Positions 18,534 to 28,427 of a stretch of DNA of 64,000 nt are shown here, piece after piece. The stretch is from the NCBI GenBank assembly GCA_029260755.1, contig JAJDCQ010000074.1:1-64000 (forward strand), written 5' to 3'. Origin of the DNA: Planctomycetota bacterium (GTDB lineage Bacteria > Planctomycetota > J058 > JAJDCQ01). The notes under the pieces were generated by a model that was not told the DNA's origin, did not search any database, and worked only from the letters and a program-made list of their open reading frames with translations. The number at the start of each line of letters is the position of its first letter. Positions within the stretch are counted from its first letter, which is position 1. The translations under genes were made by a program, and so were the position numbers.

Positions 18534-19169
18534 TCAGCCCTCGATGAGCGCGCCGTTCCTGGTGAGGATCGGCTCGTGGCCGAGCACCCAGCGGCAGAAT
18601 CCGCCGATCTGGATGTTCTCCTTCATCGCCTTGATCTTGCTCTCGAGGAGCGCCTTGATCGTGATCTTGTCGTCCTTCACGAACGGCTGCTCGAGGAGGA
18701 CTCGCTCCTCGAAGAACTTGCGCATCCGACCCTCGACGATCTTGTCGCGCACGGCCTCGGGCTTCTTCTTCATATCGTCGAGGTCGAGCAGGACCGCACG
18801 CTCGCGCTCGACGACGTCGGCCGGGAGGTCCTCGATGCGAACCGCGAGCGGCGGAAAGGGCGTGCCGGCGACGTGCAGGCAGAGATCCTTCGCGAACGCC
18901 TTGAAGTCATCGTTGCGCGCCACGAAGTCGGTCTCGCACCGGAGCTCGACGAGGCTGCAGACCTTGCCGTTGGTGTGGACGTAGTTGGCGATCGCGCCTT
19001 CCGACGTCGCGCGCTCCGCGGTTCCGGCCTTGACACCCTTCTTGGCGAGGATGTCCACCGCCTTCTCGAAGTCACCTTCGGCCTGAACGAGCGCCTTCTT
19101 GCAGTCCATCATGCCCGCGTGGGTCTTGTCGCGAAGCTTCTTCACGACGGTCGCCGAGATGTCGGCCAT
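18534..19169 (-). CDS. tsf: Elongation factor Ts
   Basis: 211 residues; the nucleotide-exchange factor for EF-Tu. The N-terminal UBA-like segment reads LRDKTHAGMMDCKKALVQAEGDFEKAVDILAKKG. The core signature is CETDFVARNDDF, and the C-terminal region (FVKDDKITIKALLESKIKAMKENIQIGGFCRW) is canonical. At this length it belongs to the short EF-Ts type, with a single core half rather than the longer E. coli form. GAGGAG precedes ATG 19169. Confidence 0.96.
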   Translation of the reverse strand: MADISATVVKKLRDKTHAGMMDCKKALVQAEGDFEKAVDILAKKGVKAGTAERATSEGAIANYVHTNGKVCSLVELRCETDFVARNDDFKAFAKDLCLHVAGTPFPPLAVRIEDLPADVVERERAVLLDLDDMKKKPEAVRDKIVEGRMRKFFEERVLLEQPFVKDDKITIKALLESKIKAMKENIQIGGFCRWVLGHEPILTRNGALIEG

Positions 19170-19233
19170 GTCTCTACTCCTCGAGTCTCTCTAGTCTTCG
19201 AATCGATGTCTCTACGTGGCGCGTCCCCGACGT

Positions 19234-20325
<1,092 letters not shown>

Positions 20326-20421
20326 GTCTACGATCCTCAACCTGGCTCGTTACGTCATTCGAGAGCGGCGTGACGGACACGCCTGGACGGACCCGGGCAC
20401 GATGCCGAGGCAACGACTCGA

Positions 20422-20440
20422 CCGGTCCTCGTCGGACCGG
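20422..20440 (-). promoter_or_regulatory. Hairpin in the rpsB leader
   Basis: Perfect 7-bp stem CCGGTCC/GGACCGG with a 5-base loop, about 80-95 bases upstream of rpsB within its probable 5' leader. Ribosomal protein leaders often bind their own product; that is only an inference here. Confidence 0.35.
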
Positions 20441-20506
20441 CTCCGACCTTGCGGATCGAGTGGGTTCGGCCGGGTCTGCCAGGAACGACCCGGTGCCGGA
20501 GGGAAC

Positions 20507-20534
20507 GTCCTACAAAGGGCGCGGATTTTAGCAA
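20507..20534 (-). promoter_or_regulatory. Probable rpsB promoter
   Basis: On the minus strand TTGCTA (20534-20529), a 16-bp spacer, then TAGGAC (20512-20507). It lies in the only AT-rich part of the 284-bp gap before rpsB and would give a leader of about 175 bases. The gap 20326-20609 otherwise shows only the leader hairpin. Confidence 0.4.
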
Positions 20535-20609
20535 CCCATGGGCCGGTGCGTCAACGGCGGGTCGGGGATGACCCGAGGGACGCGCGGTGTCAGGGAAGGA
20601 TTCGGGAGC

Positions 20610-21866
20610 TCAGACGAGCTCGGGCTCGGGCAGCGCGGCGGCGACCTCGAGGAGCGCGTCGAGCAGCTCCTTCGCGTCGACGTGGCGGTCCTCGCGCCGG
20701 CGGCGGGTCATCTTCCAGATCACCTCGGCGAGCCCGCGGCTGCAGTCGGGCCGGCGATCGCGGACGTCGGGCACGTCCTCGTAGAGGTGGCGGCTCATGA
20801 TCACGATCCCGCTCTCGCCGAGGAACGGCGGCTCGCCGACGAGCGCGTGGAACAGCGTGATCCCGAGCGAGTAGATGTCGCACCGGGCGTCGACGTCGTC
20901 GGCGCCGCGGGCCTGCTCCGGCGAGATGTAGCGGGGCGTCCCGAGGGCGACGCCGGCCGTGGTGATCCCCTCCTTGAGGGCGATCGGGCGGGCGAGGCCG
21001 AGGTCGCAGAGGCGAACGCTGCCGTCGTAGCCGAGCAGAATGTTGTCGGGCTTGACGTCCCGGTGGACGAAGCCGAGACCGTGGATGAAGTCGAGGGCGA
21101 GGGTGAGGCGGATCGCATAGTCGAGGACGCGCCGCTCGTCGAGGCGGCCGGCCGTGTCGATCGCGCGGCGGAGCGACTGCCCCTCGACGTACTCCATCGC
21201 GTAGTAGAAGCCGCCCTCGAAGACGCCCGCGTCGAGCCCGGCGACGATCCCGTGGTGCCGGAGGAGGCAGGCGACGCGGGCCTCGCGAAGGAAGCGCTCG
21301 CGGGCGCGGCGGTGGCTCCGCTCGCCGCTGAAGACCTTGAGGGCGACCAGGGCGGGGCGCTTCGGCGTCGACTCGTCCTCGCGAGGTCCGCCGAGGCCGG
21401 TCGCCGTGTCGGAGCCGTCGTCGTCCTCCGGCGCCCAGCGCGCGAGGTAGACGGTGCCGCCGCCGCCGCGCCCGATCCGGCCGACGACGAAGACGGGGCC
21501 GACCCGGGTCCCGGGTCGGAGGCTGATGTCGGATCCGAACCCCTCGTCGTGGCCGGTCTCGTCCTCGGTCCGCGCGCCGATCCCCTCGGGGACGGTCGGG
21601 CCCTCGTCGTCGGTGCGCTCCGTCGTCGTCAGACCGGGCGCCCCGGGCTGCGGGGTCGGCGTCGACTCGGCGTAGTCGGCGAGCTCGAGGAGCTTCGCCG
21701 GGTCGAGGTCGCCGCGCTCGGCGAGGAAGGCCTCGAAGGAACGGGTCGGGAAGCCGAGCTCGCGCTCACGTCGCTGCTCCTCGAGCGCCTCGGTCAGCTG
21801 ATCCAGGCTGATCCAGCGCTTGCGCAGCAGGAACTGACAGACTCGACTCTCTCGCGGATAACGCAC
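20610..21866 (-). CDS. Ser/Thr protein kinase with DLG variant and helical N-terminal module
   Basis: 418 residues from GTG 21866. The N-terminal 65 residues (VCQFLLRKRWISLDQLTEALEEQ ... LDPAKLLELADYA) resemble the short helical units found at the front of type II secretion/pilus ATPases (MshEN/GspE-N-like), a resemblance by eye only. An acidic linker precedes the kinase domain: GRGGGGTVYLAR loop, VALKVF, HRDVKPDN, then CDLGLA in place of DFG, and GTPRYISPEQ. There is no transmembrane helix, so it is a cytosolic kinase. DLG is a tolerated DFG variant, so activity is plausible. It is divergent from the thioesterase gene. Confidence 0.88.
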   Translation of the reverse strand: MRYPRESRVCQFLLRKRWISLDQLTEALEEQRRERELGFPTRSFEAFLAERGDLDPAKLLELADYAESTPTPQPGAPGLTTTERTDDEGPTVPEGIGARTEDETGHDEGFGSDISLRPGTRVGPVFVVGRIGRGGGGTVYLARWAPEDDDGSDTATGLGGPREDESTPKRPALVALKVFSGERSHRRARERFLREARVACLLRHHGIVAGLDAGVFEGGFYYAMEYVEGQSLRRAIDTAGRLDERRVLDYAIRLTLALDFIHGLGFVHRDVKPDNILLGYDGSVRLCDLGLARPIALKEGITTAGVALGTPRYISPEQARGADDVDARCDIYSLGITLFHALVGEPPFLGESGIVIMSRHLYEDVPDVRDRRPDCSRGLAEVIWKMTRRRREDRHVDAKELLDALLEVAAALPEPELV

Positions 21867-21943
21867 CCTGGCGTCCCCCCGATCCTCTACCCGTTCGGCC
21901 CCGCCGGTGGATGATGCTCCCCATTAGTTATGTCGTATTTTAT

Positions 21944-21965
21944 CGTTCAGGGTGATAACTGAACG
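21944..21965. promoter_or_regulatory. Dyad in AT-rich divergent promoter region
   Basis: Arms CGTTCAG / CTGAACG (7 bp perfect, 8-base spacer) inside an AT-rich patch at about 21921-21975, between the kinase (minus) and the thioesterase (plus). It probably holds promoters for one or both. No clean -35/-10 pair can be fixed, so an operator role is a guess. Confidence 0.35.
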
Positions 21966-22035
21966 GGACCCTAAACGATTCTCGAGCGCCCGGGCTCTCA
22001 TCTGCCCATGGGATCGAGACGAGCGGAGCACTGAC

Positions 22036-22434
22036 ATGGCCGGCAAGCCGACGCCGTTCTGCGAGCACCTCGGAGTTCGCTACGAGGTCCCCGACGATGG
22101 AGGGCCGCCCGAGGTGGTCCTCGATCTCGCCCCTCACCTCACGACGCGTCGCGGTGTTCTCCACGGCGGGGTGAGCGCGAGCCTCCTCGACGCGGCCCTC
22201 GGCGCGGCGGTGGTCGCCGCGATGCGAGAGGAGGAGTGGTGCGCGACGATGTCTCTCAATGTCCAGTACATCCGTCCCGGACGAGGCGAGCAGGTGCGGG
22301 GGCGCGGGCGCGTGATCAAGCGCGGGAAGCGGGTCGCCTACGCCTCGGGCGAGCTCGTCGACGCGCGGGGCGAGGTGATCGCGACGGCTCAGGGCGTCTG
22401 GACGATCTGGCCGGCCCACCCCGACGGGAAGTAG
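22036..22434 (+). CDS. PaaI-type hotdog thioesterase
   Basis: 132 residues, a typical single hotdog domain. The motif RRGVLHGGVSASLLDAALGAAV matches the 4HBT/PaaI active-site loop (H-G-G with a nearby Asp), followed by LNVQYIRPG and GELVDARGEVIATAQGVWTIW strands. It is expected to hydrolyse acyl- or aromatic-CoA thioesters in the cytosol; substrate not predictable. ATG 22036 is chosen over an upstream ATG at 21952 because GGAG at 22025-22028 has ideal spacing. It is convergent with the TPR gene at 22442. Confidence 0.88.
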   Translation: MAGKPTPFCEHLGVRYEVPDDGGPPEVVLDLAPHLTTRRGVLHGGVSASLLDAALGAAVVAAMREEEWCATMSLNVQYIRPGRGEQVRGRGRVIKRGKRVAYASGELVDARGEVIATAQGVWTIWPAHPDGK

Positions 22435-22441
22435 CGATCGC

Positions 22442-23647
22442 TCAGCGTCCGGCCTCGGCCTGATCCACCTGGAGCTCGAGCGCGCGCTGCTGGGTGTGCT
22501 TCAGGCTCGCGAGGCTCTCGAGGTTCTTGACCGCGTCGGCGCGGTGGGGGCTCTCGGGGTGGGCGTCGACGAGGCGCCGGTTCTCGCGGATCGCCTCCTC
22601 GAACAGGCCGGCCGCGCGGAACGTCTCGGCGACGAGGAACTGCGCGTCGTCGGCGATCGCGTGCTCGGGGAACCGGGCGAGCAGCTTCTTGAGGAGGCCG
22701 ATCCCCTTGAGCGTCTCGCCCATGCGGAGGGTGTGATCGGCCGCGGCGAACAGGGCGAGCGCCTCGTCGGCCTGATCGACCTCGACGTTCATCCCGTTCA
22801 TGTGGAGGAAGCGCAGCCGCTCGCGCGCCCGCCGGCCCTCGTAGTTGTCGACCTGCGCTCCGTCGAGGATCTGACCGGGCAGCTCGAGCTGGTCCTGCGC
22901 GAGACCCCGGTTCGCCTGGGCGAGCTGATCGGCCTCGATGAACTTCTTCTGCGCGTTGCCGAGGTCGTTGTAGGGACCGTAGTAGATCTCGCCCTGGCGG
23001 AAGTTGCTCCACGCGTTGAGGTCGCTCTGGGGGTAGCGATCGCCGAGATCCTTGTAGGTGGCGAGGGCGGCGTCGTACTTCTGGAGATCGCGCTCGAGGA
23101 CATCGGCCTGCTGGAAGACGGCGTCGTCGGCCAGGCGGCTCTCGGGGAAGCGCTCGACGAGCGTCCCGAGCACCTCGACCGCCTCGTCGGGCCGACCGAG
23201 CTCTCGGAGACTTCGGGCCTTCCAGAACAGCGCCTCGTCGGCGCGGTCGATCTTCGGCTCGGCGGCGGCCAGGGCGTCGGTGAGGACGACGAGACACTCG
23301 GCCGGCCGGCCATCGAGGAGCAGGGCGAACGCCTGGTCGACGGGGTGGGCCTGCCCGCCCGCGGGAGCGCGACCGGCCCCGGCCGCGCCGCCGCCGCCGC
23401 CACCGCCACTCGTGCTGCCACCGCCGCCGGCGCCCGTGCCGCCGCCGAGGCCCCCGGCGTTGCCGTGGCCGATCGGAGGCGAGTCGCCGACCCGTGGGTC
23501 CGCCGACGTCGGCCGCGCGCCGAGCTGCTGCTGATCGGTCGCCGTCGGCGATCCGGGGACGGGGCGGAGGGCGATCGTGATCGCCGATCCGAGGACCCCG
23601 CCGAGGAGGCCGACGAAGAGGAGGAGGACGAGCTGCTTGGCGTTCAT
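22442..23647 (-). CDS. Membrane-anchored TPR protein
   Basis: 401 residues. An N-terminal transmembrane/signal segment (LVLLLFVGLLGGVLGSAITIAL) is followed by a Gly/Ala-rich low-complexity linker, then TPR-like helices. Among these are FWKARSLRELGRPDEAVEVLGTLVERFPESRLADDAVF and ALATYKDLGDRYPQSDLNAW, with later copies up to HPESPHRADAVKNLESLA. The pattern of repeats ending in a Pro-Glu/Gln-Ser turn is like YbgF/BamD-type outer envelope proteins. A cell-envelope assembly role is inferred. It is followed upstream on the same strand by the anti-sigma/sigma pair, 61 bp apart. Confidence 0.8.
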   Translation of the reverse strand: MNAKQLVLLLFVGLLGGVLGSAITIALRPVPGSPTATDQQQLGARPTSADPRVGDSPPIGHGNAGGLGGGTGAGGGGSTSGGGGGGGAAGAGRAPAGGQAHPVDQAFALLLDGRPAECLVVLTDALAAAEPKIDRADEALFWKARSLRELGRPDEAVEVLGTLVERFPESRLADDAVFQQADVLERDLQKYDAALATYKDLGDRYPQSDLNAWSNFRQGEIYYGPYNDLGNAQKKFIEADQLAQANRGLAQDQLELPGQILDGAQVDNYEGRRARERLRFLHMNGMNVEVDQADEALALFAAADHTLRMGETLKGIGLLKKLLARFPEHAIADDAQFLVAETFRAAGLFEEAIRENRRLVDAHPESPHRADAVKNLESLASLKHTQQRALELQVDQAEAGR

Positions 23648-23708
23648 CGACGCGCGCTCCCGACGCGCTCGGCGTCCATCGTAGCCGGAATCATCCCGTT
23701 CATCGCGT

Positions 23709-24692
23709 TCATCGCGCGTTTCTCCGGCGGACGCTCCGCACCTGCTCCCGGAGACCCGCCTCGCGGAGCGCTCCGCTGAGGTGCCGCATGGCGTCCTGGG
23801 GCTCGTTCGCCTCGCTCTGATTCGCGTTGATCATCCGCAGCAGGAGCAGCTCGATCCGCGCGAGCGACCGACGCAGCTCGGGGTCGACGGCGCGGGTCCG
23901 CTCGTCCTGGATCTCCGAGAGGATGCCGGCCGCGATCACCTCGGTCCGCAGCCGCTCCCACGCCGCCGGGTCGTCCCGCTCGCCGATCGTCGCGATCGCG
24001 TCGAGGAGCGCCTCGGTCGACGCGAGATGCGCTCGCTCCTCGGCGGCCGGCGCGCGCCACGCCGACGGGAGCTCGGCCAGCCCGCCTCCGATCTCGTTCG
24101 TCGAGCCGATCGAGCCGCCGGGCCGCGAGACGCTCGCGTCGAGCGGGGGCGGACCGAGACCGCCGCCGCCGCCGATGGGCGTGATCGCGGGGTCGGTGGT
24201 GCCGGAGGTGAGGAGCGGTCCGCGGGCGAGCTCGGCCGCCGGACCGCCGCGCGCCGGATCGCGGAAGCGAACCTCGACGATCCCCCCGACCAGGAACCCG
24301 GCGACGATCCCCGCCGCCAGGACAGCGCCCGCGGCGCCGAGCGAGATCGGGCCAGCGCCGTCGCGCTCGGGGCGGACCGGCCGCGCGATCGCCGGCGGTG
24401 GCGTTGCGGTCGCCCCCGCGGCGGGCTCGCCCGGCGAGGCCGCGGCGTCGAGCCGGTCGAGGAGCGACGCGGTGAACGCGCCGCGATCGGTGCCGCCCCA
24501 GCCGTCGAGGTCGGCTAGCCCGCTCCGGAGAGCGGCGTCGGCGGCGCGGAGCTCCTCGAGCACGTGCGCGCATCGATCGCAGCCATCGACGTGGGCCGCG
24601 ACGCGGTCGCGCTCGGCCGGCGCGAGGGCGTCGTCGAGCAGCCCGCTGACGCTCTCCTCGTGGACGCAGCGAACGGTTCGGGGGCCGCTCAT
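23709..24692 (-). CDS. Anti-sigma factor with zinc-finger domain
   Basis: 327 residues. The N-terminal anti-sigma zinc module has C-H ... H-V-D-G-C-D-R-C (HxxxCxxC, about residues 34-41) in VHEESVSGLLDDALAPAERDRVAAHV. A transmembrane helix (AAGAVLAAGIVAGFLVGGI) then leads to an exported Gly/Ser linker and a helical sensor-like domain. It should hold the ECF sigma factor inactive until an envelope signal. Its ATG overlaps the sigma stop by 4 bp (ATGA), the usual sigma/anti-sigma arrangement. Confidence 0.88.
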   Translation of the reverse strand: MSGPRTVRCVHEESVSGLLDDALAPAERDRVAAHVDGCDRCAHVLEELRAADAALRSGLADLDGWGGTDRGAFTASLLDRLDAAASPGEPAAGATATPPPAIARPVRPERDGAGPISLGAAGAVLAAGIVAGFLVGGIVEVRFRDPARGGPAAELARGPLLTSGTTDPAITPIGGGGGLGPPPLDASVSRPGGSIGSTNEIGGGLAELPSAWRAPAAEERAHLASTEALLDAIATIGERDDPAAWERLRTEVIAAGILSEIQDERTRAVDPELRRSLARIELLLLRMINANQSEANEPQDAMRHLSGALREAGLREQVRSVRRRNAR

Positions 24693-25348
24693 GCCGACTC
24701 CTCCCGCCGGACCGGGCGAGGTCCCGTCGGCTCGTCGGCGTCGCCGGGTGCGGCGTGGGGGTCGAGGTCGCGGAGCTCCTCGCGGAGCTCGAGCCGCGCC
24801 CGATGGAGGCGGCTCATCACCGTCCCCGGAGCGATCGAGAGGGCGGACGCGATCTCCTCGTAGCTCATCTCCTCGAACACCCGCAGCGCGAGGACGGCGC
24901 GCCGCTCGGCCGGGAGGCGGTCCATCGCCTCCTCGATCCGCGAGCGCGTCTCGGTCTCGGCGGCGGCCGCGAGAGGGCTCTCGGTGACCATCGTCGGGGC
25001 GTCGACGATCGGGCGCTGACGCACCCGCCGCCGCTCGCAGTAGTTCAGGGCGGCGTTCGTCGCGACGCGGCGGAGCCACGGCAGGACGCTCCCCCGATGG
25101 GTCGCGAGCCGGGCGCGCTCGGTCCAGAGCTTCAGCAGCGTGTCCTGCACCACGTCCTCGGCCGCCGACCCGTCCAGGGTGATCCGGCGAACGAGGCCGA
25201 GCAGGCGCGGCGCGAACCGGTCTGCAGCCTCGGCGAACGCATCGCGGTCGCCAGCGCCGAGCCGCTCCCGGAGCGCTTGCTCGGCCTCGTCCCGTCCCTC
25301 CCGGTCGAGCGCGAGGGAGGCTTCGGAGCCTTCCGCCGCGCCCGTCAC
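24689..25348 (-). CDS. ECF-type RNA polymerase sigma factor
   Basis: 219 residues, slightly longer than most ECF sigmas because of acidic tails at both ends. Region 2 reads LLGLVRRITLDGSAAEDVVQDTLLKLW followed by WLRRVATNAALNYCERRR. Region 4 reads MDRLPAERRAVLALRVFEEMSYEEIASALSIAPGTVMSRLHRARLEL, a canonical helix-turn-helix for -35 recognition. Paired with the downstream anti-sigma gene. The 177-bp region before it contains a GTGGG-CATT-CCCAC dyad at 25381-25394 that could be part of its own control. Confidence 0.95.
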   Translation of the reverse strand: MTGAAEGSEASLALDREGRDEAEQALRERLGAGDRDAFAEAADRFAPRLLGLVRRITLDGSAAEDVVQDTLLKLWTERARLATHRGSVLPWLRRVATNAALNYCERRRVRQRPIVDAPTMVTESPLAAAAETETRSRIEEAMDRLPAERRAVLALRVFEEMSYEEIASALSIAPGTVMSRLHRARLELREELRDLDPHAAPGDADEPTGPRPVRREESA

Positions 25349-25525
25349 CGGGCGTCAGGGAACATCACAGGCGGGCGCCGGTGGGCATTCCCACTGTTCG
25401 ATAAAGCATGCATGGAGTGCCCGTTACGTCTGGTCCCCGGCGAGCCGACCACGGACCGAACGTCCGCGTCTCGGCGGCCGGGCTCGCCGATTGGACGCCG
25501 CCCGACCCGCGACGGCGCGAGGAGG

Positions 25526-25855
25526 CTACTTCGGCTTCGCCTTCTCGAACGCCTGCCACGACCACTCCCGCTCCTCCTCGGCCAGGTTGCGGCCGCCCAG
25601 CATGCACGCGCCGCGGCACTCGATCGTGAAGCCCTTGCGCTCGAAGAGGAGCGCCGCGGTGCCGTCGCCGGTGAGCTCGACGAAGAACTCCGACGCGCCG
25701 CGTCCCGGCGGCGGGAGCTGCCCGTAGGCCGGCTCGAGCACCGACGGACCGGCCGTGAGCAGCGCGGTCGTCAGCGCGACGACGACGATCGCGAGCAGCG
25801 CGACGGTCGCCGTGAGGAGCCTCGTGAGTCGTCTCAGCCTCGCCGTTTCGTTCAT
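25526..25855 (-). CDS. Small single-pass membrane or exported protein
   Basis: 109 residues from ATG 25855, preceded by AGGAGG with 4-5 base spacing, an excellent ribosome site. One hydrophobic segment spans about 11-35 (LLTATVALLAIVVVALTTALLTAG), then about 70 exposed residues with two cysteines (ECRGACMLGG) that could form a disulfide or bind a ligand. No family recognised. TATACT lies 36 bases upstream of the start. Divergent from mobA. Confidence 0.72.
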   Translation of the reverse strand: MNETARLRRLTRLLTATVALLAIVVVALTTALLTAGPSVLEPAYGQLPPPGRGASEFFVELTGDGTAALLFERKGFTIECRGACMLGGRNLAEEEREWSWQAFEKAKPK

Positions 25856-25890
25856 CGTTTCCTCCTCGGATGACGTGAGATGAGGCGCGT

Positions 25891-25896
25891 AGTATA
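25891..25896 (-). promoter_or_regulatory. -10 box for the small membrane protein gene
   Basis: TATACT on the minus strand, giving a leader of about 28 bases to ATG 25855; the -35 is weak. On the opposite strand TATCAT at 25934-25939 ends 11 bases before ATG 25951 and may drive mobA with almost no leader. Confidence 0.45.
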
Positions 25897-25950
25897 CCGG
25901 CGCCCGGACGTGGCGTCGTCCCAGGCGGCCCCTTATCATTCAGCCCCGAC

Positions 25951-26610
25951 ATGAGCGAGACCTCCGAGAACGCGCGCTCCCTCACCCTCGGCCTGCTGGC
26001 CGGCGGGGCGAGCTCGCGCCTGGGCGGACCGCGCAAGAAGCCGCTCGTCGACTGGTCGGGCGGCCGGCCGCTCCTCGCGGTGATCGCCGACCGACTCGCG
26101 CCGCTGCGCTGCGCCGAGACGTTGATCGCCGCGGCGGGCGACCCGGCCGTCGAGGCGGCCGTCCCGGGCGCGCGTCCGGTCGCCGACGGCGTCGCCGGCG
26201 CCGGGCCGCTCGCCGGGATCGAGGCGCTCCTCGGCGCCGCCCGGACCCCGTGGGTCGTGGTCGTCGCGACCGACCTTCCGTTCATCACCGCCGAGCTCTG
26301 CGCCGGGCTCGCGGCGCGGGCGAGGACGGACGGCGCCGCCGCGGTCGTGCCGGTCCTCGACGGTCGCTACCAGCCGCTGGCGGCCGTCTACCACGCGCCG
26401 CGCGTCCTCCCGATCGCGAGCGACCTCCTCGACGACGGCCGGCGCGCCGTCCACGCGCTCCTCGACGTCCTCGTCGCCGACGCGGCCCTCGGCGTCGACC
26501 GGGTCGACGGCGAGCAGCTCGCCCGGCTCGACCCCGACGGCGCCGCGCTCCTCGACGTCGACACGCCCGAGGACCTCCTCCGCGCGCGCGCCCGGCTCGG
26601 AGGGCGTTGA
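25951..26610 (+). CDS. mobA: Molybdenum cofactor guanylyltransferase
   Basis: 219 residues. The start LGLLAGGASSRLGGPRKKPLVDW is the NTP-transferase signature loop (LAGGxSxRxGxxKxxL) of MobA. VVVVATDLPFIT is the metal-binding DxPF motif, and YQPLAAVYHAPRVLP is a family block. It would attach GMP to molybdopterin to make the bis-MGD cofactor. No other molybdenum genes are in the window, so a nucleotidyltransferase with a different substrate (CofC-like) cannot be fully excluded. No clear ribosome site. Confidence 0.82.
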   Translation: MSETSENARSLTLGLLAGGASSRLGGPRKKPLVDWSGGRPLLAVIADRLAPLRCAETLIAAAGDPAVEAAVPGARPVADGVAGAGPLAGIEALLGAARTPWVVVVATDLPFITAELCAGLAARARTDGAAAVVPVLDGRYQPLAAVYHAPRVLPIASDLLDDGRRAVHALLDVLVADAALGVDRVDGEQLARLDPDGAALLDVDTPEDLLRARARLGGR

Positions 26611-26612
26611 CC

Positions 26613-26792
26613 GTGCTCTACCTGATCGGCAGGGCGCTCGAGATCATCGGCCTCATCCTCGTCGGGACGGGGCTCCTCTTCGGTCTCTCGCAGGACGGCG
26701 GCTTCGCCGTCGAGATGCGGCTGTTCTTCATGGGCGGCGCCGCGTTCATCTTCGGCTACATGCTCGAGCGCGGCAAACGCGGGAGCAGCTAG
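26613..26792 (+). CDS. Small two-helix membrane protein
   Basis: 59 residues from GTG 26613, supported by GGAGGG at 26599-26604 (8-base spacing) and by lying 2 bp after mobA. Two hydrophobic segments are seen: LIGRALEIIGLILVGTGLLFGL, and LFFMGGAAFIFGYMLERG. The sequence is protein-like and ends in a basic tail. No family recognised; probably co-transcribed with mobA and the gene at 26807. Confidence 0.65.
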   Translation: MLYLIGRALEIIGLILVGTGLLFGLSQDGGFAVEMRLFFMGGAAFIFGYMLERGKRGSS

Positions 26793-26806
26793 GAAGGGAT
26801 GCGATC

Positions 26807-28213
26807 GTGATCGCGAACCGTGCCACCAGAACCCGACCGATCGCCCTCGTCGCGATCGTCGCCATCGTCTCGTTCGGGCTCGCGGCGCCGGGCGAAGCCC
26901 GCGCCGATGACGCCCTCCGGCGGGCGGTCGACCGCGGCCGCGACGCGGTCGAGTCCGGCCGCGCCGCGCAGCGGGCGGCCGACGCCCTCGAGCAGGCGAT
27001 CGAGGCGCACCTCGCCGAGCGCGACGACGTGGCCGCCGGCCTCCTCCTCCTCGGCGAGCTGCACGAGCGGGCGGGTCGGGCCGAGGAGGCCCTCGCCGCC
27101 TACGCCCGGCTGCGCACCCTCTTCCCCGAGATGAGCGACGCGGCCCGCGAGGCCGACCGCCGCGCCGAGTCGCTCCGCGGCGGCCGCGGCAGCTTCCTCG
27201 ACGCGATCACGGCGAAGGCCGAAAACGCGCTCGGCGCCGAGCGTCGGCGGAAGCTCGAGACGATGCGCGTGACCGGCACCCTGGTCGTCACGACGCCCGC
27301 GGCCGAGGTCGAGTTCGTCCTCGAGGTGGCCGCCGACGGACGGTTCCGCCACTCCTCGCCGGGCCGATCGGCCGGGACCGGATTCGACGGCGAGCGCGGG
27401 TGGCGTCTGAGCAAGGACGGCGTCGGCGCGCTCGAGGGGCCGGCGCTGGACCGGATGGTCGAGTGGGCGGAGGCGACGTGGCGCGAGGCGCGCGGCGACG
27501 ACGAGGCGGGGACGCGGGTGCGCCTCCGCGGGCCGTCGCGGGCGCAGGGGCGGCGGGCCTGGGCGGTCGAGTACGAGTCGCTCTCGAGCCGCCGGACCGT
27601 TCACTACGACGCCGACAGCGGCCTGCCGCTCCTCGCCGAAGGGCGCTTCCCCGGCCTCGACGGCGGCACGATCGACCGGATCTACTACTACGACTACGTC
27701 GTCGTCGAGGGCGCCCGGTTCGCCGGGCGGGCGGTCCACTACGCGGGCGACGAGATCGCCTACGAGTTCCGCTACGAGAAGACCGAGCTCGACCCGAAGC
27801 TCGGCGACGACGCGTTCGCCGCGCCCGAGGGCCCGCCGGCCGGCGGCGGCGGCGGTAGCGGGTCCGGCGACCGCGGCGATCCCGGTCGCGACCCGGGCGA
27901 CGGCGGCGAGCGGCGCGACCGGGCGCCGGTCGATCCCGACGCCGACGCCGAGCGCGGCGCGGCGCTCCGCCGGGCCGTCGAGCGCCTCCTCGGCGACGAC
28001 GAGGCCGAGGCCGAGCGGGCCGCCGTCGAGCTCTACCGCCGGCCGAACGAGGCGGCCGTCCCCCCCCTGATCGCCGTCCTCGAGCGCGAGGAGGCGGCGA
28101 GCCCCCGCCGCCCGCTCCACGGGCTGGTCCTGCAGGCGCTGCAGGCGGCGACCGGCTGGAAGCACAAGCGAGCGGCCGACTGGCGCGAGGCGTGGGCGAA
28201 GCGAAGCGACTGA
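26807..28213 (+). CDS. Exported protein with LolA-like/beta central domain
   Basis: 468 residues from GTG 26807 with GGAAGGGA upstream; the earlier ATG at 26799 meets a stop after three codons. The signal peptide is ALVAIVAIVSFGLAAPGEARA. Residues about 25-130 are TPR-like helices. A beta-rich region (MRVTGTLVVTTPAAEVEFVLEVAADGRFRHSS, GTGFDGERGWRLSKDG, HYDADSGLPLLAEGRF) resembles periplasmic lipoprotein-sorting (LolA/LolB-like) folds. A Gly/Asp-rich linker and a short HEAT-like C-terminus (VPPLIAVLEREEA) complete it. It probably acts in the periplasm. The gap 28214-28427 after it holds nothing recognisable. Confidence 0.72.
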   Translation: MIANRATRTRPIALVAIVAIVSFGLAAPGEARADDALRRAVDRGRDAVESGRAAQRAADALEQAIEAHLAERDDVAAGLLLLGELHERAGRAEEALAAYARLRTLFPEMSDAAREADRRAESLRGGRGSFLDAITAKAENALGAERRRKLETMRVTGTLVVTTPAAEVEFVLEVAADGRFRHSSPGRSAGTGFDGERGWRLSKDGVGALEGPALDRMVEWAEATWREARGDDEAGTRVRLRGPSRAQGRRAWAVEYESLSSRRTVHYDADSGLPLLAEGRFPGLDGGTIDRIYYYDYVVVEGARFAGRAVHYAGDEIAYEFRYEKTELDPKLGDDAFAAPEGPPAGGGGGSGSGDRGDPGRDPGDGGERRDRAPVDPDADAERGAALRRAVERLLGDDEAEAERAAVELYRRPNEAAVPPLIAVLEREEAASPRRPLHGLVLQALQAATGWKHKRAADWREAWAKRSD

Positions 28214-28427
28214 CGAGCGCCTCTTCTGCGAGGCGACCGCCGAACCGTGGGCGAGGTCATTGCCGACGGACGGACGGTCCGGGTGTGCGGCCTGCTTCGG
28301 AGGTCGCAAACCCGAAGAGACCCGCCCGTCGGCAACCGCTCCCGCACGGAGGATCGGCGCCGGCTGCCCAGAGAGCGCTCGTGCGAGCGCCACGAGCAGA
28401 GCCGCCGCGACGACGAGCCCGGGAGGA

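Noticed and set aside
28214-28427. Short open frames in the gap after the LolA-like gene
   Set aside because: Arg/Gly-rich composition, no ribosome site and no similarity to any recognisable fold.
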